A stretch of 64,000 nt of DNA from Corella eumyota (GCA_963082875.1 OY720102.1:14110990-14174989), one strand, 5' to 3'. Positions 45,196 to 57,946 are shown, numbered from the stretch's first letter. Program-made: numbers and translations. The notes: generated by a model not told the origin, from the letters alone.

Positions 45196-45843
45196 TTTTA
45201 AATAATATTTTAAAGGTTTATATAGTTTGATTTTTAAACCTGGTTTAATTTATTTTTTTAGTTTTTACGAAAACTTTTTTCTAATTTCAGGTTCTTTTTT
45301 CTTTTTGTTGACTCAAATTTCTCTTCTGCGTGGTTCACCGCACATGAGCATTGAAGCGAATAATTGTGAAGAAAGTGAAGCGATAGTTAATAAAACAAAA
45401 CTTTAAATTGAAAAAAAAGTTTTTGAATTATTTTAAACATTTATAAATTTAAAAAATTTTATCATGACAATATTTTAATTCTATTAAATATTTATTAGTG
45501 AAATTTTTTTTATAATTTTTTTGCCAAAATTTTTTTAAATTTATTTTTAATATTATACTAGTGAGTTATTTTAGTTCCTAAATTATTTGTTGCCATTCTT
45601 GCTGTTTTTATTTTCTAATTTATATCAAATAAACAGAAATTTAAATAATTTTACAGTTTTTATTACTTTTAAGATTTTGTATTCCCTTACTTTATAATTA
45701 CTCCATATTTTATGAGAAATTATTATTGTTTTATATTTCTGAAATATATTTTGTTTTTGTTACTTCTTTTAAAATTTTAGAGAACTATAAAATTGATATC
45801 ATCTATTTTTTAAGATTATTTTTTCGAAAATGCAAATTATTAA

Positions 45844-46228
45844 TAGTGATGTGCGGATCAAAATAGTGATCGTAAATCGTCGATTTTTGAAGGTATTTTG
45901 CGATCACCCGATCAAGGTCCAAAATCGGCAGATCGGTAATTACGTCACATTTAATTTTACGTCACAAATAAACACGCACTTTACATGCCTTAACCACATA
46001 GATTCCATAAACTTTTACAGCGCTTTATTTCCGCGCTAGTAAAATTGTTTTTAGTTCTTGTAAATGATACTGAATATTACGGTTAAATATTTAAACGTGT
46101 AAATAAGTAGAAGTGTTTAACATACAGGGTCAATTTTTTATGTATTTAGTGACGATAAAGTTACCGATTGTTCGGTCACGTTAGATCGTGATCTGATCCG
46201 AAAAAAAACGGCGATCGGCACATTACTA
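45844..46228. mobile_element. hAT-type MITE, segment B
   Basis: Same insertion as 21868-22251, with identical ATTATTAA target duplications (45836-45843, 46229-46236). Confidence 0.92.
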
Positions 46229-46344
46229 ATTATTAAAATACTGTAGAAAGTTTTTTTGTTTTTATGCAACTATGCTTTTACAATTATTAAAATATTTAAA
46301 TGTTAAAGACATGATTTCTATAAATGAATTTTTGGTTGAAAAGG

Positions 46345-47245
46345 CTGGGTTTGATTCCCACCGCTGGCATTTTGTAGCATTCGTGTAAGACCTGAGGTTC
46401 TGGGTTTGATTCTCACTGCTGGCATGTTGTAGGATCTTCAAGTAAGAACCTGAGGTCCTTAGTTTGATTTTTACTGATGGCATGTTGTAGGATCTTTAAG
46501 TAAGAACCTGAGGTCCTTAGTTTGATTCCCACTGATGGCATGTTGTAGGATCTTTAAGTAAGAACCTGAGGTCCTTAGTTTGATTTTCACTGATGGCATG
46601 TTGTAGTATCTTTAAGTAAGAACCTGAGGTCCTTAGTTTGATTTTCACTAATGGCATGTTGTAGGATCTTTAAGTAAGAACCTGAGGTCCTTAGTTTGAT
46701 TCCCACTGATGGCATGTTGTAGGATCTTTAAGTAAGAACCTGAGGTCCTTAGTTTGATTCCCACTGCTGGCATGTTGTAGTATCTTTAAGTAAGAACCTG
46801 AGGTCCTTAGTTTGATTCCCACTGATGGCATGTTATAGTATCTTTAAGTAGAACCTGAGGTCCTTAGTTTGAACCCCACTGATAGCATGTTGTAGTATCT
46901 TTAAGTAAGAACCTGAGGTCCTTAGTTTGATTCCCACTGATGGCATGTTATAGTATCTTTAAGTAGAACCTGAGGTCCTTAGTTTGAACCCCACTGATAG
47001 CATGTTGTAGCATCTTTAAGTAAGAACCTGAGGTCCTTAGTTTAATTCCCACTGATGGCATGTTGTAGCATCTTTAAGTAGAACCTGAGGTCCTTAGTTT
47101 CAACCCCACTGATAGCATGTTGTAGGATCTTTAAGTAAGAACCTGAGGTCCTTAGTTTGATTCCCACTGATGGCATGTAATAGTATCCTAAGGTAAAAAC
47201 GTGAGGTCCTTAGTTTGATTCCCACTGATGGCATGTTGTAGCATC
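46345..47245 (+). repeat. ~57-bp B-box minisatellite, about 16 copies
   Basis: Unit CCTTAGTTTGATTCCCACTG plus ATGGCATGTTGTAGGATCTT plus TAAGTAAGAACCTGAGGT. It is an expansion of the 3-copy array at 22360 and forms the boundary between segments B and C. Confidence 0.92.
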
Positions 47246-47555
47246 TTTATTATTAGCCTTATAGTGTGCATCATTATGAAAAAAGAACTCATGTCCTGAG
47301 TTAACTTTTTAATAACCTTTTACTAAAATCTTGTGCCTTGAAAGGCTATTTTAAGAAAATATCATGCTCTAAATATGTTATATATCTTTCCTATATTTAG
47401 GTAAAAAGTCGTTTTTTTCATTTTTAAAGAGTATGGGCAGATACTTTTCAAGGGAAGATTAGGGTAAGGTTTAAAAATTCCGCTTTTCCGCAAAATCAAA
47501 AAAATTGTCGTTTAAAATAAATTTTTGCTTATGCTAAGCCAACACATATACAAAG
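47246..47555. other. Spacer between segments B and C
   Basis: Unique AT-rich sequence with no gene or repeat recognised. Confidence 0.5.
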
Positions 47556-47855
47556 CGTAAACTTGGACTTTTACAAAGGACCACAAATAGCTTCATTTTA
47601 AGCTTAACCTAGGCTCAAGATTTCGATGTTCAACTAACAGTTAGGGAAGTTTAAATGGGAGGCCCCCCAGCGACAATGGGAGGCCAACCACTTCTCCGTA
47701 CGTGGATATTCGTTGGTTTTATAAGCGCGTCTGATTAGCTTGTAGTGCCTTTAGGCCGATGGCTTTGATCGACTGTTCGCTTTTTTGAATATCAGACCAC
47801 CTACGCTATGGCAGGAACTGTTTTCCCCTAAGTTGGCATAGTTTTAAAGCTTTGG
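47556..47855 (+). repeat. 310-bp dispersed repeat, copy C
   Basis: Third copy, T6 run at 47781-47786. Marks the left end of duplicated segment C. Confidence 0.65.
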
Positions 47856-47862
47856 TCCGTTT

Positions 47863-48200
47863 AGGTAGTTAGGTCGCTTGCTGGGTTTTTTGGTAGATGT
47901 CTTGCGCTTTAGTCTTATTAGTTAGGTTGCTTGCTAGTTTTTTTGGTAGATGTGTTGCGCTCCAGTCTTAGTAGTTGGTTGCTTGCTAGGTTTTTTGGTA
48001 GATGTGTTGCGCTTCAGTCTTAGTAGTTAGGTTGCTTGCGAGATTTTTTGGTAGATGTGTTGCGCTTTAGTCTAAGTAGTTAGGTCACTTGTTAGGATTT
48101 TTGGTAGATGTCTTGCACTACAGTCTTAGTAGTTGGTTCGCTTGCTAGGTTTTTAGGTAGATGTCTTGCGTTTTAGTCTTAGTAGTTAGGTCGCTTGGTA
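47863..48200 (+). repeat. ~53-bp minisatellite, about 7 copies
   Basis: Same unit and position as 15540-16390 but about half the copies. Confidence 0.88.
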
Positions 48201-48321
48201 GTTTTTGAGGTGAATATCTTGGGCTTGTTTGTTTGTGATAAAAATGGTAAAACATCGTTTTTTGTACAGTTTCTAATTCATGTTTATTTGGTAAAATATT
48301 TTTAGTTAAATTGTGTTAAGG

Positions 48322-48590
48322 CAGCCTGGTTTAGTAGTCAGAACACTTGGCTTTTCTATACGAGGTCCTAGACTTAAGTCCCACTGCTCTCATGCAGAAG
48401 CGCCCTTGAGTAAGGTGCTATAAACGACATAAACTCTTGCTGGGTCATAACTTATATAGCAGTTTATTTATTGTGCAAATATAATCAATAATACTCTAAC
48501 CTGCTAAAGGCAACTTAGGACTGGGTCAAGGTAACAGTTGTTACTCTATATTTAGGTCTTGAAGTTGACTTTCTTGCAATGAGTATTTAA
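48322..48590 (+). mobile_element. SINE, forward, diverged
   Basis: Counterpart of 16597-16860, with a recognisable head GGCAGCCTGGTTTAGTAGTC. Confidence 0.8.
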
Positions 48591-48956
48591 AAAGTGGTGA
48601 CATTTTTCGTACGCCGCATATGAGTAACTACTTCAACTTTTTGTTGACATCGCGTTGAGGAAATGTGATTTTGTAAACAGACCAAAAACAGATGTTTTTA
48701 GATTAATTGAGCAAATTATAAAGTAAAAACAAAGAAATGTTAAGATATATTTATGTTAAAAAAATCAGAAAAGTTATGGTCTGGCAATATTTGCCAAAAT
48801 TGTTTGCGTTAGCTGATATATTCTGGATAAAATTTTAAGTTAATTTTAGACATAAATTAAATCTTTTTTGCTGAATAATGTTTTTATTATTTTATTAATA
48901 TTTAAACAAATAACGAACAATTTTTATTTATCAAATTTTAAAATTATATATACTGT

Positions 48957-49140
48957 AATAATGGCAGAACACTTGGCTTCACTACATGAGGTCCTGGGTT
49001 CGATTCTCATCGCTTCCATGCTGTAGCGCTCTTAAGTAAGGCGATATAAACCGTATGAACTTCTGCTGAGCCAGCACTTAACCAGCAGATTTTTTTAAGT
49101 TGTCAAGTCGACCTTTCCGCATCACTAATTAATAAATGTA
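48957..49140 (+). mobile_element. SINE, forward, 5' of MFS copy C
   Basis: Counterpart of 17233 and 40131 with a small deletion that removes the A box. Confidence 0.8.
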
Positions 49141-49564
49141 AAAATATTTTTTAACAGAATTTAAATTCAGTTTACTTTAACATTAGGAAAACAATTTGAA
49201 AATGGTTAAAACATTTAAAGGGGAGCCCATGTATCATTGGTATTGTATAACAATCCTAATGTTGTGTTATGGGTTTGGGGAGTTGGGTCATTTTATGATT
49301 GGTGTCACCTCAAAGGAAATGGCACAGGACGTTCATTTTGGAGACATGGCTTGTTTGACCTTGGACATAAATGTTGAAAAACTGTCAAACACAAAATGCA
49401 GAGATGTGAAGAATTCAACACAGTGAGTAGTTGTTAATTTTGCATGCTAATATTATCTTGTTTTCTTAGATCTATATTAGACAATACTAAAGGTAAACGT
49501 TAACAAAAATTTGGAGAATGTGGGATGGAACGGAAATTTTGTATTTCACTGTGGGATAAAGTCG

Positions 49565-49975
49565 GTATTTATTTAGGACTGAGGGATGATAGGGAAAAGT
49601 ATAAAAATTTTGCCCTTTTCGCATTCAGTGATTTTTTGTTAACGTTTACATATGCCCCCTTACTATTTTCCGAACCCTCAACTTTTTGCATTCTGTATTT
49701 TAGTACCATCTTATATATATTGACTGTTTTATTTCCAGTTTCAAAAGGTTTAATTGTAAATAAATTTAACTCCTGACGACATAGTGTAGTGGTAAGACAC
49801 TTGGCTTCACTAAACTAGGTTCTGGGTTTGATCCCCACTGCTTACATACTTTAGCTTCTTTAAGTAAGGCCTATTATTAATAGAAACTTTTGCTACGACA
49901 ATTATCAGCAGATTAATGACTGTAAAATATATTTAATAATATCCATAAATTCTAAAGCTAACTTAGATTTACTTT
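49565..49975 (+). other. Intron 1 insertion unique to copy C, with SINE fragment
   Basis: About 200 bp (49575-49775) absent from A and B, followed by a degraded SINE head and body at 49778-49960 (GACATAGTGTAGTGGTAAGA). Confidence 0.6.
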
Positions 49976-50160
49976 AACATGCCATCAGCTGGAGTCAAAC
50001 CCAGGATCTTAGTTCTTATTAAAGGATGCTACAACACAACTGTAGTGGGAATCAAACCAAGAACCTCAGGTCTTACTTAAGAATGCTACAACATGCCAGC
50101 AGTGGGAATCAAACCCAGGATCTCACATCTTACTTAACGATGCTACAACATGCTAACTAA
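49976..50160 (-). repeat. 57-bp B-box minisatellite in intron 1 of copy C
   Basis: About 3 units, the shortest version of the array seen at 17868 and 40750. Confidence 0.85.
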
Positions 50161-50377
50161 TAAAGTAAATTATTAATAATCTTAATTTTTAGATGTAATC
50201 TCATGGGATAGAATGGAACGATATATTGTGAATGGAATTACTCAGGCCAGGGAATAGAATACCAAGTTCTTGCTGGTCCAATATTTATTGCCATTTTTAC
50301 TGTTATGGGAGTTGTAATGGGAATTGTTGGCGATAAATATAACAGGTTGATTACCGACTATTTTTTATATTAATTTA

Positions 50378-50590
50378 TCCTCAATGTGGAAAGGTCAACT
50401 TTACGACCTAAACATAGAGTAACATCATTTACTTTGACCCAGTATCGAGTTGCCTTCAACAGTTTGGGATATTATAAATTACAATAAGCCGATAATTAAG
50501 CTGCTAATAAAGTGCTGGCTCAGCAGGAGTTCATACTGTTTGTAGCGCCTTACTTAAGGGCGCTTCAGCATGAGGGCTGTGGGGATAAAT
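50378..50590 (-). mobile_element. SINE, reverse
   Basis: Reverse copy in intron 2 of MFS copy C. Confidence 0.8.
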
Positions 50591-51006
50591 TTTTTTTATA
50601 AACTTTTTTTGAAGTAAAAGAGAGTTAATGGAAAATGTGTTATTGTTAGTAAAATGGTGGTTTTGGGAATATAGTTTTTGGTAAAATGTCAGTAACTCCA
50701 TTTTCTATGCAAACCTAAAATCTTTTAAAAATTTGTTTTATTTATTTTGCTTTTTAATATTAAATTTTTAATTAACTTTTATAAAACTCTTTTTATTTTA
50801 TTGTTTAGAATCCAGATATTATCTGCAAGTGTTTTCTTTTACTCGGTAATGACTTTTACCACCGGATTTGCCGACACTTATTGGTTGTTAGCTTTGCTGA
50901 GAGTTGGCTTTGGGGCAGGGTAAGTTTAAAGTTTGTTTCAGTAAAATAATATTTAAAAAAAAAAATTTTTTTGTACCAGTTATTATTTATAACTAAATTT
51001 GTGGGT

Positions 51007-51445
51007 GAAGCATGGTGTAGTGGTAAGAGCACTTGGCATCACTACATGAGGTCCTGTGTTCAATTCCCACTGCTCTTATGCTATAGGGTCTTAACAAACC
51101 TTAACAATATCAAATATTTTATGTTTTGTATGTATAATAAATTCTCTTAAAAACCTAAAACTTTTTTCTCAGAGAGTCGGCCTGTACTCCTCTTACCTCA
51201 AGTTTGGTGGCCGACATTTTCTCACAGAAAGTTCGAGCTTTTGCGATGAGTTTTTTAACTTTGGAATTTATTTTGGATATGGTTTGGCATTTGCTGTTGG
51301 AAATTATGTGACTGACGCCAACATTCTTGGAATGGTGAAAATTTTTTAAATATTTTTCACCGGCAGCATGGTGTAGTAGTCAGAACACTTGGCTTTACTA
51401 CATGAGGACCTGGGTTCGATCCCAACTGCTGTCATGATGTAGCAC
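51007..51445 (+). mobile_element. Two SINE head fragments
   Basis: Heads at 51007-51085 and 51363-51445 around MFS exon 4, as in copy B. Confidence 0.75.
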
Positions 51446-51744
51446 CCCTTTTTTTGATCAGTTTATTTTTAGGTTTTTTTATCAAATCAACCTCTAAAAA
51501 AACAGAATTAATTTAAATTAATTTTTAACTAATTTTTTGTTAATTTTTTCTTAGAGCTGGCGTTGGTGTTACTTTATAGCTGGAGCTCCAGGCATAATTA
51601 TGGCGATTATTTTATATTTCTCTGTCAAAGAACCAGAACGTAAAATTATAGAACAAGCTGAAGAGAATAACAAATATGAGACAGACTTTGGTATTTAATA
51701 CTTTTGATAAAATGTTTAATAAATGAACCCGTTTTCTGTAATTC

Positions 51745-51965
51745 GATCGATGTCACGACCTAAACATAGAGTTGACTTTGGCAGTTTGGGATATTATTCA
51801 ATATATTTGTCCGATAATTAATCTGCTGATTAAGTGTTGGCTCAGCAGGTGTTCACACCGTTTATAACACCTTACTTAAGGGTGCTACAGCATGAAAGCA
51901 GTGGGGATTGAACCCATGACCTTATGTGTGGTGTAGCAACTGTTCTTACCACTACACCATGCTGC
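51745..51965 (-). mobile_element. SINE, reverse
   Basis: Reverse copy in intron 5 of MFS copy C, shortened at its body end relative to A and B. Confidence 0.8.
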
Positions 51966-52309
51966 CGTTTTCATTATAAAAATTGTATTTTTTAAGTCTG
52001 TCGTAAAATTTCTCTTTATTTTGGAGAAATGTTTAAAAGTTATTTGGCCTATTTTGCAAACTATATTTTTAACTAAGCTATTTATAAACCTGGCTATAAA
52101 TTTTATTATTTAGAAAAGCAGTCGGTGTTAAAATCAATTTTGACAACTTTCAAATTATTTATCAAATCTCCAACTATCTTATTGTTACTGGTTGGGGCTT
52201 CATTCAGACATTCTGGTGAGTTTTATATTTATGATTAAAACCTTTAGTCGGTGCTTCAACATGCCGGTACTGGGAATCAAACTTTAAACCTCACCCTACA
52301 TACTGTAGT

Positions 52310-52715
52310 GGTCGAATCACTTTGCTTTACTACATGAGGTCTTTGGTTTGATCCCTTCCGCTCTCAAACTGCCACAGGCAATTCGAGACTGGGTCGGAGT
52401 AACTGATGTTACTCTATGTTTAAGTCGCGCATTTGACTTTCCCACATCGAGGATAAAGATATATACAAAAAAATAATAATAATATCCCAAACTGCTAAAG
52501 TTAACTCGAGACTGGGTCGGGGTAACAAATATTCATCTTTGTTCAGGTCATGAAGTTGACCTTCCCACATCGAGGATAACAAAATCTAAATCAAATTTTA
52601 ATATTTTCAGCAAGTTTTTGTTGGTCTTACAACAGTCAGTTATATTTTCGGGTAACTGATGTTACTCTATGTTTAGGTTGTGCATTCGACCTTCCCACGT
52701 TAAAGATAAATAAGT
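52310..52715 (+). mobile_element. SINE pair and fused SINE tail
   Basis: Internally deleted SINE (52310-52470) and tail (52480-52580) before exon 7. After the exon 7 remnant, a third SINE tail (52649-52715) is fused by the deletion. Confidence 0.8.
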
Positions 52716-53327
52716 ACAATAAAACAGTTTTATTTTCAGAGAAAGGATAGGATATAAAGTGGTTAATATAAATGTCCCATTATATGTAAATTGACAGTAT
52801 TATTAATATAACACAAATTATGTAGATTTGTATTTAGAAATATTCCATTTTTTTGGGGGTTTAATTTTAAATCAAATTTTTTTAGGTGTACGAACAAGAT
52901 TGTGGGTTTTGGTCGTTAGTCAAGCAATAGCCTGCCCTCTAGCGGCGGGAACTCTTTACTTTTCTCCGCCTTATGCTTTTATTTCGCTCTTTGGAGCTTA
53001 TTTATTCGGTAAATAGTTTCATATTTTTTTAAGAGAACAGTTACCCCGACCCAGTTTTGAGATGACTTTATTGTAATCAAATTTTATTTAAAACACAGCG
53101 GAAATGTGGTTCGGAGTTTTGTTCACTGTTTTGGTTGAGTTCTTTCCTGCCCAGTCACGCGCGACAGCGATCGCTATGTTTATTTTTGTGATCAATAATA
53201 TCGGAGGGAATGCCCCTCTTATAGTACCACCTATGATCAAAGTTTTAGGTTTCAGGGAAGCACTATACATCGTTTACCCAGGATTTTACTTGGCTAGTAA
53301 GTTTTTTTTTCTGATAATTGTTTATCC

Positions 53328-53555
53328 TCGATGTGGGAAGGTCAACTTTACTACCTAAACATGGAGGTATATTTGTTACCCTGACCCAGTCTCGAGTTGT
53401 GGCAGTTTGGGATATTGTAGATTATAATTGCCTGATAATTATGCTACTGATTAAGTGCTGGCTTAGCAGAATTTATATCGTTTATAACGCCTTACTCAAT
53501 AACGTTACAGCTTGAGAGCAGTGGAAATCGAACCCAGGACTTTATGCAGCAAACC
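53328..53555 (-). mobile_element. SINE, reverse
   Basis: Reverse copy in intron 9 of MFS copy C. Confidence 0.8.
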
Positions 53556-54185
53556 CAAGTTTTTTTTTTAATAGTTTGATTTTTAAACCCTTTTTTTAGT
53601 TAGTTTTTACGAAAACCCTTTTTCTAATTTTAGGTTCTTTTTTCTTTTTGTTGACTCAAATTTCTCTTCTGCGTGGTTCACCTCACATGAGCATTGAAGC
53701 GAATAAATGTGAAGAAAGTGAAGCGATAGTTAATAAAACGAAACTTTAAATTGAAAAAAAAAGTTTTTGAATTATGTTAAACATTTATAAATTTAAAAAA
53801 TTTTATCATGACAATATTTTAATTTTATTAAATATTTATTAGTGAAATTTTTTTTATAATTTTTTGCCAAAATTTTTTTAAAGTTATTTTTAATATTATA
53901 CTAGTGAGTTATTTTAGTTCCTAAATTATTTGTTGCCATTCTTGCTGTTTTTATTTTCTAATTTATATCAACTTAACCGAAATTTAAATAATGTTAATTT
54001 TACAGTTTTACTTTTAAGATTTTGTATTCCCTTACTTTATAATTACTCCATATTTTATGAGAAATTATTATTGTTTTATATTTCTGAAATTAATATATTT
54101 TGTTACTTCTTTTAAAATTTTAGACAACTATAAAATTGATTTTATCTATTTTTTAAGATTATTTTTCGAAAATGCAAATTATTAA

Positions 54186-54485
54186 TAGTGATGTGCCGAT
54201 CAAAATGGTGATCGTAAATCGTCGATTTTTGAAGGTATTTTGCGATCACCCGATCAAGGTCGAAAATCGGCAGATCGGTAATTACGTTACATTTAATTTT
54301 ACGTCACAAATAAACACTTTACATGCCCTTACCACATAGATTTCCATAAACTTTTACAGCGCTTTATTTCCGCGCTGATAAAATTGTTTTTAGTTCTTGT
54401 AAATTATACTGAATATTACGGTTAAATATTTAAACAAACTTTTGAATAAGTAGAAGTGTTTAACATACAGGGTCAATTTTTTTGT
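54186..54485. mobile_element. hAT-type MITE, right end lost, segment C
   Basis: Left target copy ATTATTAA (54178-54185) and TAGTGATGTGCCGATC are present. The element then breaks off into GTAGCATTCGTGTAAG of the flanking minisatellite region. Confidence 0.88.
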
Positions 54486-55116
54486 ATTGAGTAGCATTCG
54501 TGTAAGATCTGAAAGTTAATAAATAATTATAAACATGTGAACAACATGTTTATTATATTGACTTTAGTTCAAGGTCTGCAAAATGTTGCAATTCAGTAAA
54601 CACAAATTTACTGAGAATTTCGCAAACATTGCGTAAATATTTTGAAGAATTTCTGCAATCACAGCTGATATTGACCTTATAAAAACATCAAGTGTTATAA
54701 ATAACTTCCTGTTATGCAGCCATCAATATTTGTCCTAGCTGATACCAACGAGTTTTATTTATCGATATTATAAATGATTAACCAAGTTCAACAACCTTAT
54801 AGCATATTCGCTTACAATTTAATTAAATATTTGTCATCAGGTTTTGCGTCATATTTAACTGACACCACCATGTTGACAATACTCAGTTTAATGTAAACTA
54901 CCAAGTTGTTTGGTATGGGATAACTAACTGCTTTAAAATGTAATAAAATTAACTTAAAATTTCGTTGTTTAAAAGTTGGTTTGGTTTTTAAATTATTTAC
55001 ATTTTGTTGCTTTTAATTATGGTTCGAAATCTTTGATTTCGAAACATATTGTTATTGTCAGTGTATTTATTATGGTTCGAAATCTTAGATTTCGAAACAT
55101 ATTGTTATTGTCAGTG

Positions 55117-55147
<31 letters not shown>

Positions 55148-56628
55148 GGTTCGAAATCTTAGATTTCGAAACATATTGTTATTGTCATTATATTTATTAT
55201 TGTTTTTATTCTTATTTGACGAATTTTGAAAGACGATAACTTTTGTTCTTTAAAAGTAAAAGTTCTAAATTTTTAGTATGTTTGTTATTATCCCAACGAA
55301 TCGCAAACCTCCTATTTACGACATTTAAATGTCACTAATTACTAATTAATATATTTTATTATTAAAATTTAAAGATTAAATTTTCTGAAATTTTAATATA
55401 TTGTTGGTATTATTATTTTGTATGTTGCTGTTTAAAATGAAGATTTAACTCTAGCTAAATATCGTTTAATCATTATTTTAGTTTTTTTTTATAAAATAAC
55501 GAATCAGTGTGAGTTTAACGCTTGAATAATTTAATAGCGTTCTGGTCGCCGTCAAAAATCGTCCTTTTCGCTGTCAATTAAAGTAAAAAATATTGGTTGA
55601 AAATTTAAGTAAAATGTTAAAGTATAAGTCAAAAATGTGTAAAATTTTTTTTTTTAATTGTTTTGTTATTATTATATTTTAATACTTGTTTAATTACTAA
55701 AAAATTAAAATCGGTATTTTGCTTTTAAATTTAGTTTACTTTTCTATTACAATATCAATGAATGCGTGTTCGTTTGTTAAAATTAGGTTTAAAAATAAAA
55801 AAGTTCATATTTAAATTTATAATTTAATTAATAAAACTACTAAATAAATTATATTTATAAAAAAGAATCAAACGATTTCGAACCATATTTTATTTATCAA
55901 ATAAATTTAGTTGTTTTTATTCTTATTTGACAAATTTTGAAAGACGATAACTTTTGTTCTTTAAAAGTAAAAGTTCTAAATTTTTAGTATGTTTGTTATT
56001 ATCCCAACGAATCGCAAACCTCCTATTTACGACATTTAAATGTCACTAATTACTAATTAATATATTTTATTATTAAAATTTAAAGATTAAATTTTCTGAA
56101 ATTTTAATATATTGTTGGTATTATTATTTTGTATGTTGCTATTTAAAATGAAGATTTAACTCTAGCTAAATATCATTTAATCATTATTTTAGTTTTTTTA
56201 TAAAATAACGAATCAGTGTGAGTTTAACGCTTGAATAATTTAATAGCGTTCTGGTCGCCGTCAAAAATCGTCCTTTTCGCTGTCCATTAAAGTAAAATAT
56301 ATTGGTTGAAAATTTAAGTAAAATGTTAAAGTATAAGTAGAAAATGTGTAAAATTTTTTTTTTAATTGTTTTGTTATTATTATATTTTAATACTCGTTTG
56401 ATCACCAAAAATTAAGAACGGTATTTTGCTTTTAAATTTAGTTTACTTTTATATTACAATATCAATAAGTGCGTGTTCGCTTGTTAAAATTAGGTTTAAA
56501 TTTAAAAAAGTTAATATTTAAATTTATAATTTAATTAATAAACCTACTAAATAAATTATATTTATAAAAAAGAATCAAACGATTTCGAACCATATTTTAT
56601 TTATCAAATAAATCTAGTTATTATTGTT

Positions 56629-57914
56629 TTTATTCTTTCTAGTCAGAATTTTGAAAGACGATAACTTTTGTTCTTTAAAACAAAAAGTTCTAAAATTTTA
56701 GTATGTTTGTTATTATCCCAACGAATCGCAAACCTCCTATTTACGACATTTAATTATCACTAATTACTAATTAATAGGTGTTTGTTTATTAAAATTTAAA
56801 GATTGTTATTAATTTTTTAAATTTTGGTCAATTGTATATTATGATATGACTAACTCAAAAATAAATTAAAATTTTAATTTTTATCGATAATTACTAATTA
56901 ATAGGTGTTTATTTATTAAAATTTAAAGATTGTTATTTATTCTTTAAATCTTAGCCATTTGTTTATCATGATATTGGTAACTCAAAAATGAATTAAAATT
57001 TTGAATTTTATCACTAATTACTAATTAATAGGTGTTTATTTAATAAAATTTAAAGTTTGTTATTTATTTTTTAAATCTCGGCCATTTGTATATCATGATA
57101 TTGGTAACTCAAAAATGAATTAAAATTTTAATTTTTATTGCTAATTACTAATTAATAGGTGTTTATTTAATAAAATTTAAAAATTGTTAATTATTTTTTC
57201 AATCTTGGCCATTTGTATATCATGATACTAGTAACTCAAAAATGAATTAAAATTTTAATTTTTATCACCAATTAATAAATTATGGGTGTTTAGTGATTAA
57301 AATTTAAAGGTTGTTATTAATTTTTAAATTTTTGTCAATTGTATATCATGATATTAGTAACTCAAAAACGAATTTAATTTTTGTCACTAATTACTAATTA
57401 ATAGGTGTTTGTTTATTTAAATTTAAAGATTGTTATTAGGTTTTTAAATTTTGGTCGGTTTTATCTTATAATATTTATAATTCGAAAAAAAATTAAAAAA
57501 TAATTCTTGTTTGTTTTTTATATTTAAATGCTGGTTTGTTCATTAAAAATTAAAGTTCGACATTAAGCATTAAAAATTTGGTATGGTGTATTTTATAATA
57601 TAAGTAATTAAAAAACATATTAGAAAAATAATTTTCGTTTATTTATCATATTTAAATGCTTGTTTATTTAATAAAAATCAATTTTAAGAATTTAAAATTT
57701 ACTATAATTTATATCCTAATATCACCAACTTAAAACTGGGTTAAATATTAGTTTTTGTTTGTATTATATATATAAATGCTTGTTTGTTTATTAAAAATCA
57801 AAGGTTTGTAATATTCTTAGTTAATGTTTATGTATGTCTTTTTTTATTTATAAAAATTTATGTTAAAAATAATCAAATATTTTCGAACCATATTTTATTT
57901 ATCAAATAAATCTA
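56629..57914 (+). repeat. Long satellite variant with ~120-bp subrepeats, first copy
   Basis: A variant of about 1.29 kb that shares the monomer ends but replaces the middle by six to seven units of about 120 bp (TCACTAATTACTAATTAATA plus GGTGTTTATTTATTAAAA). Nearly identical to 61256-62560. Confidence 0.88.

Positions 57915-57946
<32 letters not shown>

Larger units (their letters stand above)
40389..45406 (+). pseudogene. Spinster-like MFS transporter, copy B (nearly complete, broken)
   Basis: All ten exons are present: 40389-40609, 41248-41390, 41879-41989, 42234-42397, 42626-42761, 43234-43335, 43819-43974, 44517-44639, 44729-44926, 45291-45406. Lesions compared with A and C: exon 2 lacks 10 bases between two ATG triplets (143 against 153 nt) and has TGG changed to TGA (CE*NYSGQ). 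Exon 4 ends GGAAATG instead of GGAATG, one base longer, so it no longer matches phase-0 exon 5. Exons 5-10 are open, ending MSIEANNCEESEAIVNKTKL. The exon 2 reading expected from copy C is STQCNLMGLNGTIYC. Without a working copy elsewhere for comparison, 'pseudogene' rests on these in-window comparisons. Confidence 0.85.
49202..53749 (+). pseudogene. Spinster-like MFS transporter, copy C (broken)
   Basis: Exons: 49202-49422, 50193-50345, 50809-50919, 51173-51334, 51555-51690, 52114-52215, 52611-52648 (remnant of exon 7), 52886-53008, 53099-53296, 53634-53749. Exon 2 keeps the TTTTTAG acceptor and the CNLMG reading but has TTG changed to TAG (MG*NGTIYC). Exon 4 lacks one base (GAGTTTTTTAACTTT against GAGTTTTTTCAACTTT in B). 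A deletion runs from inside exon 7 (after CAGTTATATTTT) into the following SINE, removing the donor and most of the loop-TM segment. The exon 2 acceptor and exon 1 are otherwise the best of the three copies. None of the three lesions is shared with A or B. Confidence 0.85.

Noticed and set aside
46345-47245. CRISPR-like regular array
   Set aside because: No distinct spacers; whole units are repeated. The host is eukaryotic, so it is a minisatellite.
56184-56408. Minus-strand frames in the satellite (also at 63658-63888)
   Set aside because: Same frame recurs only because monomers are near-identical; AT-driven composition, interrupted in other monomers, no known domain.
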